Shown here: positions 33,799 to 48,300 of the stretch, piece by piece
Layout: the number at the start of each line of letters is the position of its first letter
Numbering within the stretch: position 1 is the first letter of the stretch
Assembly (NCBI GenBank): GCA_019614645.1
Contig: JABWDB010000001.1
Coordinates: forward strand, 25,413,501 to 25,477,500
DNA: 64,000 nt
Direction: 5' to 3'
From: Stratiolaelaps scimitus
Taxonomy: Eukaryota > Arthropoda > Arachnida > Mesostigmata > Laelapidae
The notes under the pieces: model-generated
What the model saw: only the letters and a program-made list of their open reading frames with translations
Database searches by the model: none
Told to the model about the DNA's origin: nothing
Program-made: the position numbers and the translations under genes

Positions 33799-36700
33799 CT
33801 AAGTAACTGACTGATGCCGATAATGAAAGCCGCTTGCCAATTCTCTCTCTCTCTCTATCCCTCCAACAATCCGCAACCCCGTAAATCCCCTGATCCAGAT
33901 ACCTGATCTGAGCAGTGCGTAGAGCGAGAGCCTTACTCAACATGGGGGTCACATTTGAATAGCTAGCTGGCGCTATAGCGGCCTGTGATGTACGACGTCT
34001 TCAAGTCTGAAGCAATTCGAATATCGGTCGGGACGGACCAGAACAGGTACAAGCAATAGGCACTATATTCCACAGGCAAAACTATGGCCATCACAAAAAT
34101 AACGGGCGGCTTGAGGACTTCCTTCGAATGGAGGTACTTGTCAACCTCGGCCTCCATCTCCTTCCATCAACTTCCATAAACCAGCAATGCCACATGCTGG
34201 CAGATGGCGATGACAGCGATGGCGTGTGGCTCGGTGTTGGCCAGCTTCGTCGCGCTGTATGGCCTTCGAAAATAGCCTTTTTCTGCAAGCAATGTGTGTA
34301 CGCACGTGTCATTGGCTGTCTCGACACGCGACTGCACGACAAGACCGACAGTTCTTTCCTGCAGCAGGTAAAAAGGTCTGAAGGCAGCGACGACCACCTT
34401 CCACAGCGGTTCCGTATTTTCGTATCAAACAAACAAGCCAGCCAGCCAGCAAGCAAGCGGCACCAATAGGCCGGGGCAAGCAACTGTGGCTGTCGCAGAA
34501 GCAGCAGTTGCTGAATGCACTTCTGTTGATTCGGGCCCGCCGCTGCCGTCGCTACCCGTGGCGGCCATGTCATGGCAACCACGTAGCAGCAAAGAGCAGT
34601 AGCGGCGGGGGCGTCGTCGTCGTCACCCGTAGTACTCACCCCGTGTTCGCTGCCGGCCGGATATCAGAGCAGACGGCAGCCTGTAGGTGACGACATCTAC
34701 GTGGAATGCGAACGGGAAGCAATGAAGGGAACGGGCCAGATAGCGGGTTGTGGTGGGCACATTTTAGGAGGCGGGTTATTATAGGTAGTTGCCGGGTATA
34801 TAGGGTATAGGCTATGGACTATGGAGTGGTATGGGCAAAAGCTATTGACAGCGTCGAGCCCAGGCAAAGCCTCACTCCCTCGGGAATGCTCCTGGTGGCT
34901 GCATCCCCTGCCTGCTTCCTACTGTGTGCTGCTGCGAGAGCTGTGGCTGGACGAGAGGCACCCCGACGAGCTTCGGTTGCAGTGGTGGCGGCAGCGGTGG
35001 TGGTGGTAGTGGCAGTAAGCGACCGAAAAAAAAATCCGTCGCTTGGTGGTTGCTGGCTGCTGGCTGCCTCGCTAGCCGACAAAACGAGCTAGTGACGGGC
35101 TCCGCGATAGAGGCCAGGTTTTTCCACCCACCTAGCCTACCTGCCTGCCCTGTCCACGAGGCGTCCACAAACGACTCAACGGCACACACGTACATTAGGA
35201 TGGGCCCACTGCTCGCTGCTGCTTGGCCTGTAGCGGCTGCTGGCAGAGAGGAGAAGGCCAGCGAATGATTGCCGGCAGAGTGCTCAGTTATTGGGAAGAA
35301 GAAGAACTCCTGCACGGGTCTGACCCCTGTTGGGAACGAACTTGTAGAGGGAGAGCAACCTAGAGCTAGGTTAGGTTAGACAGGGCTAGGTTATATATGG
35401 GCAACGTTGGGCAAGCGTTGGTCGGTAATAGGCATAACAGGCTGCCGAGCAATCGGAGACCCGAAACGCGAAACACAGAACAGCAGGGGAGTAGGAGGTT
35501 GATGGGACGGGTTAAGTAGGAAACACTTGAAGAGGGAGCCTGGCCGCGGGCGCTGGGCGCGTGTGGTATGTAAACTGTGCTATGGTCCATCCAGTTACTC
35601 ATAGTGATGTAGGTAAGAAGTGCTGATGGCGGATGACAGATGTAGATGATGATGATGATGAAGACGAAGAGAGCGAGCCGATGAAGAGTCGACAAGAGAG
35701 ATATGGCGATGGTTGAAATAAGTAACTAAGTAAGCAAGTGCAAGTGAAGGCCATGATGACATGATGACTAACAGTGGAGCGAGGTAATGATGATAAATAT
35801 GATAACGACGATGATGATGATAATGCTGATAACGGTGATGACGAAAAGAAAAGATGGGTTGACACTACGACAACAGCTACGATAGGGACAGATTGCAGGG
35901 AGACAGGGAAACGGGCGTCTAGGCGACAATGAATTCACAAACAGTCAACAGGCGAAACAATTATAACGAATAAGCTATCGAAGCAAGAAAGGAAACATAC
36001 CAGAACGATTTTGTGATTGGCACCAATATACACGCATGCATATATATATATATATATGTGCATGTGTGTGTGATGGAATAGGCTAGAGAAGAAAAGATCG
36101 ACTGTCTGATATGGAATCGTCGGCGTCCAGACTCCATATACGCCAAACTCTATTCTATTCGCTCCCTGCTATCTATCGCGCTCAGTGATCATTTCGGGGC
36201 ATTTATCGAAAGCGACGGGGACCGCTGAGTCCCTATTCTGCTACCTACTGAGCGGACGAAGATGGTAGTCGGCCGAACGCCCGCCCGCCTTCGACTGACG
36301 CCAATGACGCTGCCGTCAAATAAACGAAAGCAATTTCATCCGTGGGTTCCCTATTTCTTTCGACGACAAATTCGCTTTTTTCCCCCTATATGGTTGTTCC
36401 CCCTCTTGTCGACCTCGCCCATCTTCTTTACCTTCCTCTCTGCCAGCACACTGTGGCAGAGAGCGAGAAAGAGGGAGAGATCGAGGGAGAACGATAGCGG
36501 CAACACTCGACTCGCATTGTACGATGACATCGTCCGTCCTCCGTTATTACTTACGTACACATTCGGATAGGCAGGTAGTCGTAGGTGTATGGCCGGCGTG
36601 CCGCATCGGAAGAAAGTATGACGATCCCAGGGGCGGGCACTCATTCTAATAGTTTATACATCTAGTGGTGGTCGCCAGCGACAGCCGTCGCCGTCGCCGC

Positions 36701-39700
36701 CGCCGCCGGCACCGAACTACGAGCTACGGTATTTTCTCCTTGTGTCGTCATACCCTCGTATGGTTGGTTGCATTTAGGGAACTCTGATGTGGGTTGCCAT
36801 CGTGGTCCACATTTTACGTACATACGCTTGTGGATACGTGGGAAATTCGGAATGAGATTCGTCGTACTTCTTCATGTCGACAGGAGGAAATGGGAACGAT
36901 ACGCCAACCACAGCAATGCTCGGAGGACCCGTTTGATATATAATTATATATATATATATATATATATATAAATACTAGATTGTTTTCATTCCTCCGATGA
37001 AGAAGAAGAAGATGATGATCATGATGATGAAACTGATGATAATGGCTATGATGAGGATGATGATAATGATGATAATTATAAGGAAATCCCAGCCCGTCCC
37101 ACCTGGCCCCAATCTCTGCTCCTGTCCCGGAAAGTCCTGATCCCATCCATATATTTCGTGCTTCTGTTACACTGTCAGTTTGAGTCATAACAACAAACAA
37201 CAACAACAAAAACATTGAATGACGATACTAATAAATAATGACGTTTGCAAAAATCTTCAACTCTTCGGTGTTTTCTTTTTTTTCGCATTTTTATTTATAG
37301 AAACCACTACTCAGATAGATAAATATATTGATAGCTAGATCGAACCAGTGTGGCTTCGTTTGTGTGCGTCCAATGTGGGCGGATGGGGCACTCGAGGGTT
37401 GTCTCAGCGTTGCGCGTGGCTGAGTGTATGCGTGTTGCTATACTTGGTTAGCTATTCTTCTTTATCAGACAGCAGCTGTGTTCAGCTCCTTTGCTCTTTC
37501 GCTGGCCCACTCGTTCGCTGGTACCTCTCTTGCCACCGGAGGTCGCTTTGCGTTCGGTTGGATGTCGTGTTGCACTCCGGGCGTACACATCCGGCAGCCC
37601 CGCCAGCCCCTGTCCGACATTGAGAGAATGAGCTTGCGAGCTAACCCCCAACGGATGGTGGAATGGAGTGACGGCGTCGGGAGAGGAGTCTGCAAGACAA
37701 GTGGACAAGTACCCCCCACCCCCCCGTTAGGGTGTGCAAGGGGGTACTGTTGTTTGTTTGACTCAGAAGGTACAGTCGCCTTTGAAGAACAGCGAAGTAC
37801 GATGAACTGGAGCAGCAGCAGCATGAAGGACAGTAAAGCCAGCTGCAGCAGGAACCCCGTGTCCCGTGTACCTCCTGTGTGGATGTCGCCCAGCTTCTTC
37901 GTTCTATTTGCCCTTCGTTCAGAAAGCAATAATTTAAAACGATCTCTCCCGTCACACCTCCTCGCGCCAAGCCCACAAGCTATCGCAGGCCATCGGCCTC
38001 TCACAGGGCCTGTACCAAGCTAGCCAAGAGAGAGGGTCACCGGCCACCCGAACACCGACGCTCCCTTCGACTGGCTGCTCTCGTAGTGAACACGATTGCT
38101 GTTCTCCACTCGTCCGTCCCTCTCGCTTTTTCCTCTTTTTCCACCTTCTTTCGTTGACTCGCTCTATCTCTCAGCTTTCTCATGGCTCAACCTCCAAGAC
38201 CCGGCGGCGTTTCCCCCAACTAAGGAAAACGAACAGACAGACCGATGAGCCTCCCATCGTCAATGCCAAGTTGTGCCTTCTCCGCCCTGCGGCTCTCTAC
38301 TCTGACCCTGTGGCTCGCGAGGCGTCTGCTGGGACTGCTCGCTCCTCTGTGCCTGCCTTTCCCGAGCCGCCAGCGCGTCGCCGAGTCGATCCAAAGGCCG
38401 AGAGTGGCCCCTTGCTCAGCGTCGTTCATCGGCAGCCAGTCAATTTCAGAATCGGGCGGTTTTCCCCACCCAACGGGCACCTCCTATACATCCCTCTTGG
38501 TTTCAGGGCTCTGGGAACGTGCCCACTCTCGCTCATCATATCTCTCCCTCTACCACACTCCCCGTCTTCGCTGGCCGATTTGGCAGCATCCTCTGCGTGC
38601 CCTTCGTCCACAGTAACGGGCCCGATTCCACTTTCTCGCAGGCATTGACGGGTTGGGTAGTTGGTCGGGGCCCATCCTCCACCATGATGACCCCACCACG
38701 CACAGAGGCGCACAACCTACCCATGGGTTACACAGGGAGCGGTCCTCGTTGAGAGGCCTGCCATTCTACCCGAATTTTTCTGAAGCCTGGACCCCTCCTC
38801 TACGCCCTCTAGCGTCATCGTAGCGTGCCGAAGCCAGTTCACCCTTCGGGGTAATATTCCAAGTCATAAAGGCTGGACAAGGCAAATTTTCGTTGGACCA
38901 CGCTGCCCCCCAGTATTCCACTGCTGCAAAACGATATTGAAGAAAAACTGCTGTCTCTGTTTGTCCAGTCACAGCTATCACAGGGTGGCGGCAAGTGACA
39001 CATGCTTTTATGGCTTAACCGACAGGGCTCTCGGCATGCTCACGGAATCGCCCATCGATATCGCTAATTATTATTATGGTTGCTCATTGAATGATTATTC
39101 GTTCATCCTATCAAATAGGCTACAAATCTTTTTCACGCCACACCTGTGTGCTGGTTTTTTACCTTCCATGCGAAATCCTGGCAGTACCAGCAACAACAAC
39201 CTGTCTGCTGGGCTATTCAGTCAGATATACACGCACATAGTATACTGATACACATAAATATGCAACTTCAACATAGTAGCAAAAACCTCCTTCTTTTCTC
39301 AGGGGATGCTGTGTTTGCTAGTTCATACAGTATGACTTGTCCGTAAATGAATGCTTTTCCAAGGGCTGCCAGCACACGGGTACGTACATCCCTCACAGAC
39401 ATACCCGTTAGTCATTCAGTCAGTTGCTTTACCGCGGACGAAAAGGATAGAAAGTGCGTTGAATGGCGCTCATGAATGAGCAAACGGAAGAGAACACCGT
39501 GGCCAGAAGTCGTCTTCGGTTTGCCATGAGTTTGGCTCGCTGTTGGAAGGACCTCTGGGTAGAGAGAAGCTAAGGGGAGCATTGAAGGCTGCACCGACGG
39601 GAGCCACCGTAGCAGTCTGTAAGGGCCTTGGAACAGGCGACTAGCTGAGCTGCCTCTGAGGGGGGGCCGCTCTGCAGGCCGCCGCCGCCGCCGCCGAACG

Positions 39701-42281
39701 GACTCTGCGTGTTTTCCGTTCGGTCCGTCGGCTTGACAGCGTCGGCGGTGGCGGCAAGGCAATCCCCTTGGGAAACGCTCCGTTAAGTTGTTTGTGCCAC
39801 CCGCTAGCCCTACGCTTGCCTCTCTCTCTCTCTCCCTTTCTCTCAGCCGCACAAGTTCCCACCGCATCACGGCAACAACAGCAGGAGTAGCGACAGCGGT
39901 GGTAGGAGCAGTATCAGCACGCTTTCTCTATCTTGCTCTCTCCCTTTATCTTTCTCCCCGTTCAGCCTTCGCCGTTTCCCGGCGAGTAGCATAAGTCACG
40001 CGACCGCATCTCCCTGGATACACTACCGAAGCCGGCGCGGAATCGCCGCAGCGTCGCCGCGAGAAGGAACGGAGCAAGTGTTATGGCCCGGAACCCGATA
40101 GGGAGCTGACCGAAGGAAGAAACGAAGAAAAAGAAGCCGTAGATGTGGAGTGCGTGGGGAGCGGGGCGCGTGCTGGAGACGAGACGAAGGATACGAGGCT
40201 AGCATGCATAACGGTAGAAGCAACAGAGATCCGCCATATAGTAACAATGTACCAACAACTCGCCGTGATGAAACAACCCACCTCACGTATATATATATAT
40301 ATATATCTATAATGTAGCCACCAATTGTGCATGTCTTTACGGCATGCATTCGAAACTGTGGCTCTGTCGTTCTGTTGCCGCATTATCGTCGCAACCATCA
40401 GGTGGGCGTTCATCGTGCGCGGATCGATAAAATCAAGTGAATGATCAGCCTATATACAGAATGCAGGAACTCTTCGAAATTAGCTTGTTTTGCTAGTGTA
40501 GTCTATTACACATTTGTGCTATTTTCCAATATAAATTCTTCACCGGAAAACTCAAAAACTATGACCGGAAACCACACACAGCATAATGTATATAAACGAA
40601 CCCATTGACTTGAATAAAAAAATTCTACTTGAAGGTATTTCGACATAGGTTTGACAGCAACAGCCTCTGTTGGTGATGCGTATCGCATTTTCTAAATACG
40701 TCGTAACAATGCAATTCAGTATCGAGCTCATTCTTGTGATCCCGTAAAGGAGGGGGGTAGAGAAAGATATTTAACCTTAAACCTTTTCGTTAAAGGTTAA
40801 TGGCTAGTTAAATCATTTGCAAAAACCCCCATATGTCATCGACCGTCTAAAGCGTAACAGCTTTATTAAAATAGGGAGCGCATTTTCAGTGGCAAATCCC
40901 TGAAAGGTGCCAATCTCGCATGCATGTATTTAAAGCCGTCTGGTCATTTGAACGACCACATGTCGCGAGTGCCCGTAGCGTTCGAGTGAATACAATATTT
41001 GTGTAGATGTTGACTGGTGTAGACGATGACCAAGGATGACTAGCTTAAACATGATGAACTACAAGACACAAGCGCATGTTTTCCCTTGGACAACGTAATC
41101 TTCAGATCTAACTTCGTCGATGTTCTTGATATACTGTAAGCTTTGCCGTAGCCGAGCCCAGTTTAACCTGTTTTGAATTTCTGCGTATTATGGATTATGT
41201 TGCGTCCGGCCAAACATTTACATGGCCAAACATCTGTCAACAGAAATCTAAACAAAGTTTAAATAATGAGGTGCCGGTCCAAAGCTACCTTTATATGGGC
41301 AGGGCCTTTGTCACGATTGAACCTATGATTTCTGTCCTCGATCGAGTTCACCAGAGTATCCGTTTGTCTAGCTCATTAACGTCTTCAATGTGCGGCCATC
41401 ACAGCAAACAGTGTAGACGTGCTAATTATGCTCCGCTGCAACAAACACAGCGTGGCCTCATCATACGTGGACACGGGTTGCTAAATTTCTCCCCATTTTA
41501 TATTGTGCCCGCTTGTACGAGTGTACATATACCATAGCCATGACATGGCTGAAATGCCGCGAAGTCGGCACGGGAAACGACGTAGCTGGCATTGCCACCG
41601 CCACCACCACCTCCCACCGCTGGCACTGACTTCCAACACTGCTGTCTCACAGCGTCCCCTCACGTTCGGCGACTGACTCGTTGAGAGGAGAAACGGAAGC
41701 TGGTTTCCGGTTCGCGACAAGCAGCGCAAACAACACCCAACCAAGCAACGAACCAACCAGGCACCCAAGCGCTGGGTGTCGCCCGCAGCTCGCCGCCCTC
41801 CTCTGAGTTGAGCGCAACCCAACCGACCCCGAAGGACCGACGGCTCAGGGCAGAAACGCCGGCAGTGGTGAGTAAGGCGCTATAGACTTAGATAGTGGGT
41901 ACTCCTCCGTAAGAACGTAGCCACCTCGACGACTCGAGAGGGGACGAGGAAGTGGATGACGCAGTGAAATACGCATGGCACTACAGCAAAAGGGACAGTA
42001 TTACAGTGGGAGAGCTGGCCGAGGTACGGAAGGGAGACAAGGATGAGATGGAATAGGAGGATCCACTTGCCTCGTCTAGGTTGCCAGCCAGCCAGCCAGC
42101 TAGATGTGCGGGCTGGCGAGTATCGCCATCGTGCCGTCGCCACGCTGCCTCTCGTGATAGTGGCGACAGGCAGAAGACGAAAAGGCAACGATGACGGGGA
42201 AACGAACAGCGACGAACCGCGAGGACCGCGCTTGAGTGAGATACAAAGAAGAGCGTTAGACGCGTATGTACGTACGTACTA
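33299..42281. other. Non-coding stretch downstream of the EGF-repeat gene
   Basis: No exon supported. Simple repeats include (GT)n 33379-33398, (GAT)n near 35640-35663, (AT)n near 36037-36058 and 36941-36970, GAA/GAT-rich 36996-37078, (CGC)n near 39680 and (AT)n near 40287-40307. GC-rich blocks at 34.1-35.3, 37.3-38.7 and 41.5-41.9 kb are open in many frames. A consensus donor GTGAGTAAG lies at 41868 and may end an untranslated exon. Confidence 0.45.
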
Positions 42282-42360
42282 CGAGAGAGAGAAAGAGAGA
42301 GATAGTGTGAGTGGGTAGAGAAGAGAAGAGCGGGAAGGGGAGACGAGGGTGTATAAAAGG
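42282..42360 (+). promoter_or_regulatory. TATA-type core promoter with GAGA-rich upstream region
   Basis: A perfect TATAAAAG at 42352-42359 follows about 70 bases rich in GAGAGA and AAGAGAAG, the pattern of GAGA-factor-bound arthropod promoters. The expected start site is near 42382. Confidence 0.4.
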
Positions 42361-45300
42361 AAGACGACGACCAGAGGGGGACTATGCGAGGAGGAGCTTC
42401 AATGGAATGTGACAACTTTGTCAACCGGTACAGCTGGCCAAGCGGAACCAGACCACTACGTAAGTAACAGGGCCTGCCACGGACAGCCTGGGTAAGCGGA
42501 CCTATCGACACCACTGAATTGGGTGTGGGCGGATGGCCAAGGACGTCCAGCTTCGCTAAACACAGAGACGTGCACACAAACAGACAGACAGATATAGAGA
42601 GACAAATCGGGGAACGTGATGAGATACTTGGAAGATACTGGATGGCCCACCTGTAGGCCGCAGGCCGAGACGGAGCAAGCGAAAGAGGACGTTGAAACCA
42701 TCAATGAATGAATGAATGAATCAATCAATCAATGAAACAGTGATAAAAGTTAGCAGTGGGTGCACGGTGTTCGAACTGATTTTCCGGTCACACTCTCAAC
42801 AGGTAAGCTAATAAACGTACGCAAGCGTGAATGATTTCATAGTATCGATTATATCGATTCATAGTATCGCCACATGTGCCGATTTCTATTCGACTCCAGT
42901 CGTGATGCTACTGTATAGAATAGAAGTCGGCACTGATGTGGCGTTGATGTTGCGGATATATCGGATAACAACGCAGCCATGTACATGTCTACATGCTGTA
43001 GTACCTGATTTGCCGGGCGGAAGTGAACCTCAATGTTTGACTATTCAAACTAATCAAAATCATGCTGATCGTGCGTGAAGCGTTTCTCGCTATTGTGAGT
43101 GATGCGCCCTATTTTAGTGGAAACAAAAATCTCGACCTACGAAAAGATTTCGGCCACTGTCATCTATCTAAAAGCGTCGAGGTCCTCCAGTTCGAGCTTG
43201 ACTTTTCTTCGTTTGGCGTTGTCTCTCACCAGACAGCTCCAAAATCCGACAAGTGTTGGATTTCTGAGCACGTAGCGAGCTTCCCGTAGAGAGAAGGTAC
43301 GGTTCTCTTGTACGCACATGCAACATCAATGTTCGTCTATACTGCCCAACAAGCTCCGTTGAATCTGTACAGTTCTCATGTCCAAGTCGTCAACAAGTGG
43401 CATGGCTCTACGTCTAGGTATCATTTATTTCATTGTGTTAAAACAACAACTTGAATACCGAACTTGAGGTGGGATTTCTCTACCTAAGTTACATATCTAC
43501 GAGTATTACCTACTTGTAAAGGGGGCACCTAGTTGAAGAATGTAGCTCAAGAACGAAGTTTGTTACGTGACCTTGCTGTTACTTCTTTCGAGTGAATGAC
43601 CTCTACATAGAACTTAACAAAGGCCTTGTAGTTACAATGAGTGTCTACTGTTCTGAAGCGTGCCGTCTGCACCTTGAAAAGGTGTTGGTTCGTTCCATCG
43701 TGAACACGACCAGTTCATTCTCAGATTACGTAGACGATATGAGACTAAGTTGCGCCGCTTATTTAACCCACCGCTAATTTAACCCACTCCTAGATACAAG
43801 TAGTCAGTACGCATGACGCCGCGGATTTATACATACAGATATACGCCAATTATGGAGGCCACAACAATTCAAGTCACACTTTGACGAGCAGAAACCACTT
43901 TCAAAGCATTAGCAAGAGCGCTAGTGGATCCAACGCAATAATTCATACTGCTCATGGCGTGTACAGCCGTCAACCGAACCGCGTTGAACAGCTCATTCAA
44001 CAACTGCTTTTATATTAGAAATAATCTCCCTTTACTTTAAATAAACAGGTGTCCATGTCTTCGATTGTATATGCAGTAAAATGTTTGGATGAAACCCACC
44101 TCCCACTTGTGGACCAACGCATCAGCCACAATAACTATTTTTGTTTCGGTAGTCCCGCCGTTCGCTAACGAATCAAACGCGGATGGCAATTTTACATTGT
44201 ATAGTATGACTGAAGGTGCACATCGTTACAGTAACGGCCCAGCATGTGCTAATTTAATAATTTGCATCATCATCACCGGCAAAAACAATTATGTTCTTCG
44301 TTGCTGTAAACTTACCTGAGTATCTATTTTGCGAGATGGCATTTTTGGCCTAGTGGTAGCTGGCCACTCCGGATACGTCTCCCGTTTCCGTCAGGACTTT
44401 CAGCCCCGGAAACAGTCACTGTTTTTCACAGTGGGTGCGTACGTAGTAGCGGATACGACACCCACTGTCGCCTGGGCGTTTGTCAGTGTGTCTCTGTGTG
44501 CACGTGTGTGTAATTCTTGGGAATTCGTTAGACACGTATTTTACTCTTCACTGTGCACTGCCGAGGCTTTGCCTTTGGTTGACAGCCTTGACCGGCGGCT
44601 AATCTGGACGACAACGTATGCAACGACATGCTATAATAAGTGTAACTCACATTTAGCATTTTGTCTTTTCATCGCCGTCATTATGCGATGGGACGCTCTT
44701 GACTGTGTGTAGTCTACGTGCAAAAGGAGAAAAACCAGTTCCGAATGGGCATGCATCTATGAACGAGAGCGTCGGTGAACACATCGATGGAAAGCCACCT
44801 GAGCATGCCACTGTATCGAAGGTAGCAACAGTCTGTGTGGCGGGAATGGACCGATTTAGAGTTAAAGTGGCGCACGGTGCAGACCTGCAGTTCCTCAGTG
44901 AAAAATATAAGCCATGACTCAATCATAGTTTCGGGGCTTAAAACTTTCACAACTCTAACGGCACACACCACTGGTTAACCACATTTGGTGGACAGACAGA
45001 GAGAAACCATCTGACTTTCAGTGCATCGTTTAACCGAGTGAATTTCAACAAGCATGAAACCAATAGTGGCAAACATCTATAGATGATTTTTTGAACCTTA
45101 TGTATTTACATCGTCGGTCTATTGAGGATGTGGAAAGTACCCAAAAGGAACAGCAACAATTGTCTTATATATGCACACATATGTTATGTAATGTTGTGTA
45201 GGTTATGCACACATAGCACGCACTTGTCTTATGTATGAGGCACATGCAGGGAGGGTTCTCGAACGTTCCCGAAAGCCTTCACGCCTTCGAGGCCGGCCCT

Positions 45301-48300
45301 CCCCCTCATGTTTAGGCAATGCCCTCTCCATCCACATGCCCTAAATTGTGTATGCGTTTCTAGTAATAAAATTCTCTTGGCCTGCCGTCGATTAGCTTTG
45401 AAAAGTGCAGTGCAGTAAACACGCACGTCGACAGTGGTCGCCGAGCCAATTCAGTTGGTGTAACTACGAGTTTTTCTTTGCTTAGAGGAAATATGCTAAT
45501 CCTAGAATGTGGCAGTCAGATGTGGCTAAACGAACGATGGATGCAACTTTGGTGCCAGTGATTAACGTAGGGAAAGTACTGAGCAGAGAATTCCACTTGA
45601 GGTACAAAGATTTTGAAAAGTGAACATGAAGAAGACGATAAAAATTGCATATCCCATAACGATTCCGTGATCTAAGCGAGTCCTAAGCTGTGGCTAATTC
45701 GAGATTATAATTAATTTTGGCAAAATTACAGTTAACAAAAACGAAACACTATCTATGGTGTGTCTATAGGGCGTTTGAGGCATTCGAAATAGTTACGTGG
45801 CCATCGTGTGCGTTATTTCTCGAATTTCTACAGAAGAAGAAGAAGAGTAACTCTTCTGAACACGATTGGGCTGAGTTCCTTTCGCAACATCCTCTACAAA
45901 CTCGTACGATCACAGCGAATACTTTTAACATGCTGCACAACCGGTGCAAAAGTGCAAAACGAATGAAGTTCTGGAAGCAAGTTGTATAACCCGCCATTGG
46001 TTTAGTTGGAATCTCCTGGTGTCGAGACGTTGACAATAAGATGGCTCACAAATAAAGCTTGGAAGCGACAGCGTCAGAATTTAGCCAAATACCGATAGGG
46101 GTCCGATAGTCGAGTGCGGAGAAAGTTTTAGCGTTTTAGAACTTCATCAAAAGGGTGTTTGTGGAAGAATCGATCATACGATACACTTTGAGAATAGAGC
46201 GTTCACGTCTGTATTCGGCCGTCTATGACAATTGTGTGCATAGCATGTGGGAGAGACATCCACTGAATCATTGATGAGTGACTTGGAAGAGCCACATTAT
46301 TCTAATGCGGGGTCAGTGCGACGAAAAAAATACTTTTAAACACTACGGCACCAAGAACGAGAAACGGCCACGTCCAAGTTCAGGACTTGGGAGTTCCGCA
46401 AATAGAATGACATGTCAGTTTCGACCGGGACACAATGAAGGCTTCGGTGTGGCTAGATGTGCTCTCTTCACATGATTATCGTGTTACATAATCGTAGTGC
46501 GACCTTCGGCAGTCGTGTGTTATTCACTAACGTTAGGTCTTACAATAAAGGTGCCCTTCGAACTATCTCAGAGGTTCGTCGTTCTTCATCAGTACCATCA
46601 TTTCGTGCTGGCTGGTTGCCTGTCTCCCTTGTGACGTATCCCAATTACACAAGCCACGTCCCCACCGCACAGCTCACTGTACAGTTCATTCATCTTATGA
46701 ATATGTAGAATACGACGTTGGACCTGTCCCGGACTCGAGTTTAGACTCGGCTGATCTTTAAGAGCGCTGAATACCACGCGAAACCTATCAGTCGACTCCC
46801 GTAAAAGGGCGCCTCCACTCTGGGACAGGCCAAAGTTGAAACATGATTACAGATTGCTTACTGATTTCTACAAGATAGTTAGATCGTCTTTTGATCCAGT
46901 ACATTACTGATGTTTGCCTGGCAGTTGTTTATTTAATCGAGCACCTCATTCATCGTATCTCATCTGAGTGGCGAATACATCACGAAGATTGTTTGCTGTA
47001 TTTCAGTACGAAGGTGAACTAAAGTATGTTTAAATTGAAACGAAAGCGAAATAGCTACATACGTACAGCATATTTGATTAACTATAATACATAACTGATT
47101 TGACATCTGAGTGGATAAGTATTGAGCTCTCCATCAATGAAGGCCCCCTCCTTCCAACAGGGAAACAAGTGTTTTGTAATGCAATATTCTCCGAAGAGAG
47201 TCTGCTTTCTCGTGTGAATCCTTAATAATACGATCAGTTATTAAATCGTAATCGTTTTTTAAAACCTATTGAGAATCCCTATTAATCTGTCTCATTCCCC
47301 CCCTATATTTAGTGCACGATCATGCGTGCAGTGCCTGGAGTTATCCTTCAGCGGGAACCTTTCTTTCACAGATGTACATTGATGTACAGCTGCATAGTTG
47401 ATCTGTTATGTTGTATGTCTACCACCGCATCGGAGGACGCGAGCAGTTCATCTTTCGTTACCTCTTGCACATTTCCTCTCAGATCACCGCGCGAGGTCAC
47501 ACGTGTCAGTGGATCTCAATGAGATCAGTGTTGTGCCAGTGGCTGCACGATGTACATACATACTAACTACAGCCGCTGGTACAACCCCAACTCTAAGTGC
47601 CCGACCGTTGCGACACGATTCGACACATGTAACAGTAGGGTCATACAGCTGTCTTTCGCCGTGGCGTATACACATGTCGCACACACAGACACACATCCCG
47701 TCCGTGGCACCGTTACATTGCAGTATCGCTCGCTACTATCTGCCTTACAGCAATGCAAGACACGATGTGAGCGCGCTATGCAGGACGGGGCACATCAGCC
47801 GAACGCTTGGCACGGCCGTCTGCCTGTCTACTTGCCCTTGCCTACGCACCTGGCGGCAGGACTCCGGCCACGAAGGCGGTAAACAGGATACGGGACGGTC
47901 ACGAACGCAAATCGCCTTCCCTCCAACCGTGGAACGAACATTCGTTGGCTCGCTCGTTTACCCTCTTGGTCGCCTTCACCTACCAACACAGACACGTAAC
48001 CACCCACTCACACGCCTGCTGGCTTTTCTCGTATACATATAAATCACACGTTTTATAGTCTCTTGCAACGGGAACGCTGTCACAGCGCGTCTGCCTGGGA
48101 CTGCTCACATCCACTCCCTTATTGCCCCCTTAGCTGGACCCCCACTCAAGGCCCACTCGAGGCCCGCCCAGCGCCTAGCGACACACGGACGAACGGGCGA
48201 GACGCACCGACTTGCCGACGGGCGTACGGAGACGGACAGAGTATCGCATTATTATTATTATTATCGGCGATGCGATGATACGGAGGGAGGAACAGAGCGA

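Noticed and set aside
44346..44356. tRNA A-box-like TGGCCTAGTGG as a tRNA gene
   Set aside because: No B box or cloverleaf follows; at most a decayed SINE head.
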